A stretch of DNA of 64,000 nt from Macrosoma leucophasiata (Eukaryota > Arthropoda > Insecta > Lepidoptera > Hedylidae): positions 12,073,501 to 12,137,500 of the forward strand of contig JAWQUS010000008.1 in the NCBI GenBank assembly GCA_036365455.1. Reading direction: 5' to 3'. Every line of letters starts with the position of its first letter. Positions within the stretch are counted from its first letter, which is position 1. This document shows, one piece after another, positions 1 through 11,900 of the stretch. A model generated the notes under the pieces. That model did not search any database. It had not been told where the DNA came from and saw nothing but the letters and a program-made list of their open reading frames with translations. The translations under genes were made by a program, and so were the position numbers.

Positions 1-1212
1 GGTAGGTTCAGAAGATAAGAAGTAATTCTGATGAACAGAAAGCAATTGATATTATATTATTATTACCTGACAGATTGTATAAACATAGTATATCAAGTTT
101 ATTTTAAGTAATATAGTCTGTGCTTTTATGATGTGGTCGAATAACAAAATTGTGCTTAATAATATTTACAAAGCAAGTTAAAATCGTATTAATAAATCTA
201 AAAAAGCCTTTAAGCAATTTAAATTTTAGAAAAATAATATTTATGAAGATATTTTAATTTACTTTATAAAAAAACGTTGTGAAATTGAGCAACAGTTCAT
301 TTTACTATCGAATATTATTATTATGATGACGATTCACTTTCCTTCGTCATAATAATAATACGTTGGTACAGTCAACGAGTTAAATCTTTACAAACATATT
401 GTAATATAGGTTACTAGCGACCCGTGCGTAGTCGGGTCTACGCACGGGTGCAATGCAATAGGCACGCGCCGCCAGCCTCCCGCCGCAACCAATGTCCCTG
501 CATGATAAATCTGTAATAACTTCGAATCTATTCAACTAAATTACATGCTATAAAGGGCTATATTGATCTTTATTAAATGCACAATATAAAATGCTGTATT
601 GATTGAAATAGCATAACATGAGTAAATAAGTCTTTATGTCACGTCAAAAGTAAAGAATAAAAACCGGTCAAGTGCATGTCGGGCCACGCGCAGTGTAGGG
701 TTCCGTAGTTACAGAGTAAGAGATGTAACGAAAAAAAAAAATATTTTCAATGGACTTGTTCGAAATTTTCGAGTACAATACATTTTGTCGACTATAACTC
801 GCAAACTAGCAAGGCCAACTTTCGTGTGATAGTTTTCCTTGTAATTTCGTTATACGTAGCTACTATTGCCGTAACGTTTGAATTTCTAACAACAACCGTT
901 TAGTCTGTAGGGGGGGGGGACAATCGAGTCTAACGAAAATTTGCACTTTAAAGCTTAATAAGTCACGAACAGTTAACTAAATCGAAAAATGATGTTCGCA
1001 AACCCATAATGTTTTTAAAAGACCAATCCAACGATACACCACACTATATGAAAATCGAAAATTTAAAAAAATATCCGCGGGTTACTAGTAGGGGAGGTTA
1101 CCCTAAAATTTTTTTTTTTCACGTTTTTATTCTACCACTTTGTCGGCGTGATTAAGGTGTATACTTGTGCCAAATTTCAAGTCTCTAGTACTAATAGTTT
1201 TTGCGCTAAACC

Positions 1213-1232
1213 GCGGACGGACAGACAGACAG

Positions 1233-1262
<30 letters not shown>
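1213..1262. repeat. GACA-type microsatellite
   Basis: Repeated GACA/GACG units, about 12 copies, inside the dispersed repeat beginning near 655. The complementary GTCT run in the related repeat is at 30105-30123. Confidence 0.85.
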
Positions 1263-1263
<1 letters not shown>

Positions 1264-2704
1264 AACCTTCCTCTTAAATCACTGCCTATTACAAAACCAC
1301 GGGATCAATCCGTAGCGTAATTTTAAAGATTTAAGCATACATAGGGACAGACAGCGGGAAGCGACTTTGTTTTATACTGTGTAGTGATATGCCACCACAC
1401 TAAGTAGCACAATTACAGCGTGAAATAATATCGTTGACGGCACTTATTGTACAAATTTACTTTGTAGGGTATTTATTTACTTTGAACAAAATAAAATCAC
1501 GATTGTTTGTGAGTGTGCGTTAATGCGTGTATTGTGTATATTAATAACGAGTGTGTTCAGACCATCGCTAACGGACAAATTCATGCAGCACGCTATACAA
1601 AGTATACAACACTCGACCGGCATGTTGTGTACCCAGGCCTTAACTTAAGTGGCAGGTAGAGCAACTCAACACGAACGCGATACGGCGCCGTATCACGACA
1701 TTCCACATGTACGTCTTACGGCTCCGCACCGAAATCCGGTTGTCGTTCTTACTGTGTAACTTCAATCACCATCGCTTTCAGATCAACAGTAGATTGTGAT
1801 ATTTTATTATGTACTACATTTCCGCGGCCAAGCGTAGGCTATTTTTTAAAATGTACAAACAATAAATTGTACTAAAGACAATCGATAGAAATGATAACCC
1901 ATTGTATAATTTGATTTAATTTAGCCAATGAGTTTTTAATTCCTCACTAATATTCGTGAAAATTATTACACTACGAAAATCAAATATTTTACGGAGCCCT
2001 AACATAAAACGAAACTTGTTTATGTGTAGTTTCTGTTTATTACTAATAAAATTATATCATGTAACTACATAATATTATAGTACTTTATCTAGAATTTACA
2101 CTATCATTCATTGTCACAATATTAAGGGGTGTGATCGACTTGAGATCTCTTTGTATGATCTACGAATCTTTTTGGTAAATCGATCCTTAAAATGACGAAT
2201 TGTCCAACGATTTATCGGATGCTGAGTAGATTTGAGATCGTTACAATGTTTTCGTTACAAATTATGTTAGGATCATCATTGGAATAATTTTGTACAAATG
2301 TATTGAGATTCAAGTTCGATTTGTGGTGGTCTTTCTGTACGCAATAGGAGTATTACCGACTGTCGAATCGAAAGGAATTGTGATAGCTAGTTACGTACTA
2401 CTGGGCAAACACATAACACGAGAAGATTTCACTACGCCAATCGCGACTTGCGAAGACGAAGCCAACTTCAGTTAACAGGTACCAAAACATGCTCAATGCT
2501 CGCCATAGCACACGGTTAATGTATTACGATGGTGTATTTTGGGGCCTCGCGACAAATTGTGGGACACGGTGTGACGCAGTCGACATCCACCACCACTCAT
2601 ACTAAGCAACTAGGTAATATCATCTTATTCTTTTTTTAAGGTACTCACTTAGGGTACGTTGATATCAAAATAAGGACCATCAGATTGTCGTCATTTTAAA
2701 AATA

Positions 2705-2710
2705 TTTAAT
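2705..2710 (-). terminator. Candidate poly(A) signal for MYPT
   Basis: ATTAAA on the minus strand, about 183 nt after the TAG. It is the first close poly(A)-signal variant I see downstream of the stop; no AATAAA occurs nearer. Placement is a guess from one hexamer. Confidence 0.25.
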
Positions 2711-2892
2711 AAGATATAAATATGAATGCATTTACAATTATCATTAAATTCTAATAATATCCATACTACATTTTGTGAAATCGTGTTCGTAATTCATGCA
2801 GAATAAAAAAAAAGCAAAGTATGAATGTGGGGAATGCAGGTATCAACTTCGCCGCACGGTGTCGCCACTGAGCGGATGCTCAACACATTTAC

Positions 2893-2991
2893 CTATTTGG
2901 CGGCAGAGTTGGTCAATTTGCTCACGACCCGCGTTAGGGCACGGTTCTCAGCTCTCAGCCTTTCGTTCTCGGCTTTTAGCTTTTGCAATTG
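2893..2991 (-). CDS. Mbs: MYPT last coding exon: leucine-zipper end and stop
   Basis: 99 nt including TAG at 2895-2893. It encodes [20 protein letters not shown] and [12 protein letters not shown]. The acceptor used is CGTTTTATAG|CAATTG, which keeps frame and extends the zipper by QLQK; another AG 12 nt downstream is also in frame. The end matches the family's [24 protein letters not shown] type of terminus. Confidence 0.95.
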   Translation of the reverse strand, partial: QLQKLKAENERLRAENRALTRVVSKLTNSAAK

Positions 2992-5900
2992 CTATAAAAC
3001 GAACACCAACATTTTAACTCGAATCACTTGGGCAGCGACACTGGAGCTATCTTGACGGTCGCCATATTGCGCGTCACTAACTATAGAAGCTGATACACAT
3101 CGTTATAACTTTATTGTGTAAATACTCATATGTCTTGTGTAATGTGATACGTGAGCAAAGTTTGTTAATTTTCAAGCATACCTTTAATTCTTCTTCCATC
3201 TCCGAGAGTTTCCTTTCCATTGCTCTCTTCTCCCGTTTTTCAATTTCAGACAGTGAATTTTGATTCTGCAAATAATTATAATAATGATCCAGTTGTAAAG
3301 TGTCTTGAATAAAAAAGTAATATAGACAAATATATGCTGAAACCATGATGATCATATGCAATTATGATCGCAAAGGCATGCTTAGCCAATGACAGTTATA
3401 AAAAAGACTTAAACGCTAAGTGCCATTAATTTGGCATAAATCGCTTTATGAGTGAAGACGCGACATCATAGTAATTGATCAATTTGGCTTTTATTGTACA
3501 TTCGTACTAAAACTAATATGATGAGTGGTAACTCAGTTGTAAATATCCAAATCTCGAGCCAATCTGTCAACGGACATCTGTGTACGTACATAATTAGTGG
3601 GGGACCGTGGGCGTGAGTTAGTCAAATGTTTTAAAATAGGGGCACACGTTTGAAAATAATGCGCAACAGTTTGCAAGTGTCATGGTCGAATCAGTCGAGA
3701 GGATTAGTCCCGATCGCGTGCCGCTTTGTGTTATCATCGGCAACGACTTAAGAACGATTTATAATGCACACTATTAGACTCGAGAAACAGATAACAAATT
3801 CCTAGAGAACATTTTGCAAAATCAAACTGTGAAATAATCTCAACATCAATTTCATTGTAATGTCCAAGACCTGTTTTTTTCAGTAAACAACATGGAAATA
3901 GAAAACAAGAATCAGTCGCTATTTTTCACGATAACAAAGAACCCATAATTAATCAGTTTTATGTGTGTACTATCTTTAATATACTATAAAAATAAAATCA
4001 TAACTGAAATTCTAAGAAAAGTCACAAACTCTGTACCGTGAGACAATATCAGGAAGAAAATAAAAAAGTCTACAAAGCCTTGGTACAATAAAGAAACATG
4101 TAACATTGAAATATTCGGGTTAAATACACATCAGGAAATAGCAATATAAAACGCATTATAAATAATTCACACATAAAAGTAACATTCGCATATTTAGCGC
4201 ATTCCGTATAAAACTAGTCACCAACATAGTCGCTAAGCAATCTACGCTCATTTGTCAGTGGACTTCTTTTTGTAACAACTTGATTAATACTACCATTCTT
4301 GGCAAATTCTGCTTCCACGAAGAGACTCAATCATTGGTTCACCTAAGCCCACGCTCTTCCACAATTGGACAAAAGCCAAGCCTGGAAGATCGTGATTGAA
4401 ATGAATGACGTAGCTCAAAAAATAACAGATTATTTTGCTGTTTTAACGCCATCGACCACCTTTTCACGGTCTATGTTGGTAGAAATAAAAAGTGACAATT
4501 AGCCGAACAGCGAACCACAGAGCTGACACTCTTTATGTGTCAATTACTAGATTTAAATGTGAGGGACATTTCATCCAAATTTACCCCGTCCCGATTAGCT
4601 TTAACAAGAATGTTTTAGATTGAACACATAGTCGCAACGCAAGTAAGTATAACCATAAGGTATTTAGGTCGAAGATAAGCAATGGAACACAATGCAATAA
4701 GGATATTTAGGCAATATTGGCAAAATTGCAAGCTTACCAAGATAAACGTAGTTTACAGAGTAACATGGTAACAGTTTCACCTTTCAGATGAAAATATAAA
4801 TATCCATACCACTTGCGTCAGCCTGGTGATGGTGGCGCGGGCGTCGCGCAACTGTTGCTCGGACGTGGCGAGGAGGGAACGCAAGCGACGCACTTCGCTC
4901 TGTGACGCCTCGTACAAAGCTTTATAGTCGCGCTCCTCGCCATCCTCGGTTCGTTCGCTTCCAGACTGTAAAACAATCGAATATAGTTTTTGATTTTATG
5001 AAAATGGCAACCAAGCATACAATTGGTCAAGGTCGGCCAATCCAGTGGATGGTAGATTCGCTATCCGTCAAATCTAAAGGAGGGGAAGGAAGCCGGGTAA
5101 TAAATATATGGCAGATCTCAATCAAATTTTATATGTAGGTATAAGTTGGACGAATTTTTAGGTAAAGGGAGCTGCCCCGCCAGTGCTAGCACCTGGCGAC
5201 GCCGTGTGTATGACTCGATAAATATCTACATAAAATCAGAGACGTCTGAATGTAGATAGCCCGAGATAATAATATCCTTTTTAGGTGCAGAGAGAACGTA
5301 GACAAGTAATTTTATTTTTATATAGTATTTACGGTTCATTACAACACCAAGAAAGGATAAATCTCCAAGTCTATTAATTCAACCATTAGAACTGGTCCAG
5401 TGAAATATACATATAATTGGTGCTGGGACTCATGTAGGAACTCGAAGACATAAGTACCACAGCATTATCTAAGCTATATGGCCCCAAATGGTAGTCTTCA
5501 TCAATATCGGGTTCCGGTTACATGGTTAATATGGTCTCGTAATAACTATCACAGATTCAAAATAACTTTGACCTCAGGGATGGGTTTGCATTTTGACTTC
5601 CGGTTTTTTGTGTAGATGTCCATAAATTTATCGATACTTATCAAAATCGACAGTACACCGTTATCAGAATACCAATGTCGACAAACTCCGCCCAAATTAA
5701 AATAAAAGTGCAAGCAATTATAACTCAAAACAAAAACTGCCTTGGTAGCCTAGTGGTAGCAGGCCACTACTACTTCGCTGGGGTTACCAGGTTCGATTTC
5801 CGGTTCATGGGTTTATCAGAGATAACGATTTTAAATCCTTTATCTCTGGTTTTATTGGGATTTATACATTTTCTGGAAGTTTCCCAGTACCTCGGAATTT

Positions 5901-8900
5901 GGTAATGTGCCCGGAGATGGCAACAGGCTCGCCACCTGTTACATGGGCCAAAACGTAACCGGCGAATGGTGGGTGTTTGCATGTTTACCTGTGCTTACCC
6001 ATTCGGGGATTACAGGCGTGAATTTACGTTACGTTAAGAAAAGTCCGCTATAAAGTAGCAGCCTGACAAATTACATTTTTACTGTTTAATAGCTGGTATA
6101 TACTGGAATTATTTTAGAAATAACTTTAAGAAAGCATAAATTTAAATAGTGGTTCATAAGTAGGCATAAAAACACATAAAATATTTAGGTACATATCTGT
6201 ACGATATACCTACATATAAGTTAATTCAAGTACTTACTGAATTTTATTTATCTTTAAAAAATCGTGGGTGTTTGCATGTATGCTTGAATGCATGCATTTA
6301 ACTCTCCTACCCCTTCGGGGATTACAGGCGTGAAGTTACGTTTTTTTACGTAAAAAATAAATATTTATATAATAGACTTACTAGACCGATATATCGACAT
6401 ATTCAATAAGTATCGATGTCAATTTGCTGATATTTATAAAATTCTCTTGCATGCCTAGATAAGACACAAGTCGTATCTCATGTGATTAAAAGTAAGTTTT
6501 GAGACATTATTGAACGGGATGCCAAGTTTACCAAGTGCGCTAGGATTGCTGTCTTAGGTAAATCTAAATAATAATTATGATATGTTCACCCTGTGAATTT
6601 TGATAATAATGATACGGGTTATATGACATAACACATGGATAAGCCAGCAGCGTAAACTGCCATCATATAAGTCATAGAAGTCCTAGAAAGAGGTATAGGC
6701 TGCACCTACTATTGCCCTTAATAATATTGTTCTAGTAATGATAATTTAAAATAGCGCTTCAATATTTTGCTAACGATTATTATTATACTAAAATATATAT
6801 GTATGTATCTTCACGCCAGGTCTCTAACGGAGTAGGCAGTGTGGAGCGCCAGATATCCCGGTTCTGACACACCTCCCGTGCCTCATCTACATTTGTGATT
6901 CTCTTCATACATGCTTGTATGAAACTAATAGTTCACCTAATAGTGATGGACTCAACAATCGTTTTAAGAATTATTGATCGATTTTATTGAATAAAAATAC
7001 ATTATTATTCACAATAATGATTTATTAATTAGTTACTAATTATATAAACATTTCAAATTTCATTACGAAACATCATTTGTATTAAAAGTTAATGTTTTGT
7101 TTCAATTATATTAAAAACAAAACTTTTATTAAAAGAGCCTAGATAGCTAGTTTTCTTTAACTTTAAGTGTATTTATTTTTTTCGGTTTGCCATCAAAGTG
7201 AATCCTCAGCCAAGTACGTCACAAAAAGACGTAAACACATTGTCCCCAACGATAAAGTTTACGAAAAGCTTTGACGGTTACTGAAAAAATAATAATCCGC
7301 AAAGCCTACAAGTACGTGAAAAACGAAACTACGGCGCTAAAATAGTAGTTGTTTAGATAATACTATAAACGAATTGAATCGATTCAGAAATATTTCATTT
7401 TCGTATCGATTATTTTCGCAACGTCACTATTTATGTCATTACGTTGCAACACTGAAAATGTCAATTCAGGAATCGAATTAAAATTCCGAGTATAGTAGTT
7501 GTAAGATTAACTAATAGTTTAGATTTTATATCTTAATATATATAAATCTCGTGTCACAATGTTTGTCCTCAATGGACCCCTAAACCACTTAACCGATTAT
7601 AATAAATTTCGCACACCATGTGCAGTTCGATCCAACTTGAGAGATAGGATAGCTTACATTACGCTATGTCTAATAGGAGCAGAGCAGCGCGGGCGAAGCC
7701 GGGGCGGGCCGCTAGTCTCTATATAAATTAACGAAAGCATTTCAGTCCAACTTACTGTTATAAATAGAGTTAATGTTCAAAACAATTCTTAGAAATATGA
7801 ATAATATAGCCTTGTTATTAAGATTTATGTATTTACGATACACCATATACGTACATATTATACAAACATCAAATGATAAAATAAAAGCCTTCTGTTTAAA
7901 CTACGAATAAGTAATTCTATATTCGTAGTGTTTAAATCGGTTTTCTATATTCGTTTTAAACGTATTCGAAAGCCCAACTAATCACTATCAGAAATCAATA
8001 ACATGTACATACAAAGTTTGTAATTTAGTATGTAAATATTTATCTCGGCAACTAAACAAGTTACTGTAAATAAGGATTGCATACAAATAGAAGATGAACT
8101 TTACGATATTCTTTAGTTGTGGTCTTTCGGATTAGCTGCAAGTTGAAAGAACGTTTGTGTAAGTATTAAAAACGTTGGTTTAAGACAACACAACGTGTGA
8201 CCATTTTTATGTCATAGTGGCAAACTAGTATACAGTTCATATTGATAGTAAGTGAATAAATACTGTAGCCTATAAACATCTGCATGAAAATCGGATACTA
8301 TTATATTAGGTATTTTAAACATGTGTTGCCACACCTGAGGTCTAAGCTATTATAACTCTGTGCCGCAAATTATAAGCCAGTACATTACCAACTGAGTGGA
8401 ACACGCTAGCTCCTAACACTAATACCATTTAGTAAATCAAGTAATGCTGTTGTGCCACGTTCATGAGCGCTACCACTGGAGCTTTACCATCAGTAATTAC
8501 ATGCACATGCTATTATGGTGCAGATATTTCTTTGACTTAAATAGGTAATAGAGCTGTTAAATTTAACATACACAATATCCATCGGAGGCGAGAGAGTTGA
8601 GACTGAGGGAGCGTGAATTGAGAGCACACGCAGAGTCCAGTGAAGTGAGAGAGCGCGATCTCTCCTTATCCAGACCGTTGCTCCTATTTGCCGACCGAGA
8701 CTTCCGCTCGGGCCTCACCGGAGGCACTTCGGCCTCTACCTGTGGCTCTAGTGGAGGTTCTTGCACTTTCGCTGGGGGAACCGCCTTAGGCTTAAAGTTC
8801 TTTTGACTCGCCAACAACTTTTTATCTAACTTTTTTAACACTGGTGTCATCAAATTCAATGAGCCTAACGTAGCTCCACTCAAATACACTCCACCGTAAC

Positions 8901-11900
8901 CAGAACTAGTGCCACCGTAAATTCCTAAGTTCGACGGTCGACCAAGGCCGACGGTGTAAGGATTATAGTTTCTGTACGTATGGGAGCTGTATGAATTCGA
9001 GTAAGGATTGTATTGTCCGCTAAACATCGAGCTCAACATGCTGGGTGAGGAGCCGTAGTGCGACGTGAGGCTCCTCGGCCGCGACGTGTACCTATCCTGT
9101 TTCCGACTCATATTTTCTCACATCCCATACGACGCGTTAAAAAACAATACGACCGACGAGCGAGCGCCGCCCCGTTTGAAAACACACTGAGTGTTTTCCA
9201 TGTCTTATAAATCTACACGAAGAGAAAATATTGCCCACACCCACACAACAACACACCGGCACATAGATCGGAGCGAGCGAGACGCCGCTGACGCACTGAT
9301 GTGATCGGACGAAAAGGCGATTACCAAGCGGACACGTGAGGAAATCATCACACCTGTAAATATACCGAAACCAATGTCGTCAACCGGCAACGGTTGGTGT
9401 CTAACGAACATGGACGTTCGTCCTGGACGCGCCGCTTCAAGGACAAGAACACAAATAAATATTACACGATGTACTATTATTAACGGCGACGACTCGTCAA
9501 TCAGTAAAATTTGTTTAATATTAGCATGGCGATCGAAGGCCGTTCTATGTTGTTAATGCGTGCGCCGCCCCGCTTGTGCAGGTACGCATACGCTAAAAAT
9601 ACACACTTGCGTCTTATGTCGCTAAATCGACTTATACATACCGAAACTGAAAACAATATCATTCATATACAAGAGATCAGTTTAAGTTGAAAACAAAGTA
9701 AATACATTAGTTAAAGTAAACCTACTTAATTAACTTAATAATAGGTTGGGGAAAAAGTCTTTTCGCATTATAGTATGTATGAACTTGTAATAAAATCTCT
9801 TTGGATGTAGTATTTGTATCTGGCTGGTTTTGGTATCATTGAAAGTTAAAATTTTAAAGAACATAATTCCAAATTCAAATTAGGCAAATGTGTGATTTTC
9901 ATTTGTTTTTCGTACTGCCTAGATGAGTGAATCTAATGAAGAAATTCGATACATTTTAAAATTTTACTACAAAAAAGATAAAATGCAACGCAAGCCGCGA
10001 AAAAAATTTGCGATGTTTATAGACCTAGTGCAGTGTCTGTGAGAGTAGCACAAATTTGGTTTAAGCGTTTTCAATCCGGAAATTTTGATGTCAAAGATGC
10101 ACCTCGCTCTGGTCGCCCTATTACGGATAAAATGGATGCCATTTTTGAAAAAGTGGAGCAAGATCGACATATCAGTAGTAACGACGTAGCTGAAGAACTG
10201 AGAATTAATCACAAAACAGTTTTGGCGCATTTGAAAAAATCTGGGTAAAAAAAAAGCTCGATATTTGGGTACCTCACGAGCTCACTGAAAGAAACCTAAT
10301 GAACCGTGTACTCACTTGTGATTCTTTATTACGACGTAATGAAACCGAATCATTTTTGAAGAAGCTGATAACTGGTGATGAAAAGTGGATCACGTACGAC
10401 AAGAACGTGCGAAAAAAGTCGTGGTCAAAGGCCAGTCAGGCTTCACAGACTGTGGCGAAACCCGGGTTAACTCGCAATAAGGTGAAGTTATGTGTGTGGT
10501 GGGATTGGAAGGGCATTATTCATTATGAGCTATTACCACCAGGCAGGACTATCGATTCTGAACTCTAATGCGAACAACTGATGAGATTAAAGCAAGAAGT
10601 TGAGAGAAAGCGGCCGGAGTTGATCAACAGAAGGGGTGTTGTGGTGTTTCATCATGATAACGCTAGACCTCACACATCTATAGCCACTCAGCAAAAATTA
10701 AGAGAGTTTGGCTGGGAGGTGTTATGCATCCGCCGTATAGTCCTGACCTTGCACCTTCAGATTTCCACCTGTTTCGGTCTCTTCAGAATTCTTTATGCAA
10801 TGTTAGGTTAACATCACGAGAGGACTGCCAAATCCACTTGTCGCGGTATTTTGATGAGAAGTCCCAAAATTTTTATAGCAATGGGATCATGTACCTACCT
10901 ACCTACAAGATGGCACAAGGTTATCGAACAAAATGGTACATACATACTTTAGTTAAATTTAAATAAACTATATTAAAAAATGTTTTGAATTATCTTAAAA
11001 AATGCGAAGAAATTTTTTCCCCAACCTAATATAATATAATAAATCAACTCTATTCAAAAATGTATGATCTAAGGCGCTACAGCCCACGGTGAGCCTTGGC
11101 CTGGTTAAGAATTTTCTTCCAGTCCGATCTGTTTTTGGTTCTTTCTCTCCAATTCCTTACGCCCAGCGTTCTCAGGTCCTGCTCTACTCCGTCTAGCCAT
11201 CTTAGTTTAGGTCTGCCTCGGTTTCTTCGCCCGCCCGGTTTACCAGTCAGTAGACGTTTAGGTGTTCTGGAGTCATCCATCCTCTCCACATGTCCTGCCC
11301 ATCGTAAGCGTCCAATTTTAATAATGATAATGACATTAGGTTCATCATACATGTGGTAGAGCTCTTGGTTGTATCGAGTTCGCCATATCTCATTTTCCAA
11401 TACTGCCCCGAAAATGCGCCTCAGAATCTTGCGTTCGAAGACTAGAATAGCGTTCTCGTCCTTTTTGCTCAAAACCCAGCATTTGGATCCGTATGTCAAT
11501 ATCGGCCTCAGTAAAGTTTTATAAAGAAGGATTTTAATGTTTTTTGAGATAATTTTTAACGGAAATGTCTTAGCAAACCGAAATAGCATTTATTAGCCGC
11601 CATAATTCGCCTGCTTATTTCTGAAGATATATCATTGTTACTCCTTACTAGAGAGCCGAGGTAAACGAATTGATTGACACAGTCAAAGGTGCTGGTATCA
11701 ATAGTGATATTGGACGGTGTTGAAAGCAGTTCTTTTGAAGTTTTCATATATTTAGTCTTCTTCACATTGACTTTAAATCCGGCCTCTTCAGATGATTTTA
11801 CCAGGGCACGGTAAGCATTCTCCATTGCAGGTAAGTTTCTATCTATCACATCCAGGTCATCCGCATACCCTAGTATTTGTATAAACTTCAGGAATATGTT

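Larger units (their letters stand above)
1..2892. other. MYPT 3' UTR and downstream flank, repeat-rich
   Basis: No gene supported. Around 419-447 is a perfect hairpin (arms ACCCGTGCGTAG) next to CTAG, like a reversed Helitron-type end. About 655-1290 is a common lepidopteran dispersed repeat (CAAGTGCATGTCGGGCC, later GTTTTTGCGCTAAACCGC) with a GACA/GACG microsatellite at 1213-1262. A related piece is at 30060-30190. The rest is AT-rich. Confidence 0.6.
4966..8571. other. MYPT intron with SINE and Helitron-like pieces
   Basis: Contains a degenerate copy of dispersed repeat A (about 5430-5600), a tRNA-derived SINE (5736-6036), two SINE tail fragments (about 6262-6345 and 6795-6860), a Helitron-like element (7535-7715) and a degenerate repeat-A copy (about 8325-8490). 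Remaining sequence is AT-rich with no support for exons. Confidence 0.6.

Noticed and set aside
1213..1262. CRISPR-like array
   Set aside because: The repeats are 4-bp microsatellite units without spacers; the genome is an insect's.
2290..2475. Plus-strand 61-codon frame with a hydrophobic start
   Set aside because: No splice context, no recognised domain, and it lies among repeats in the 3' flank; length is near chance for this region.
2796..3055. Two plus-strand frames of 73 and 76 codons
   Set aside because: They are antisense to the last MYPT exon, which is firmly identified on the minus strand.
5746..5810. A functional tRNA gene
   Set aside because: Box A and box B are present but the acceptor and anticodon stems do not pair, and a SINE body with a recurrent tail follows.
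8597..8806. Plus-strand frame of 69 codons
   Set aside because: Antisense to the 8572-9111 exon; its Ser/Arg/Gly composition mirrors that exon.
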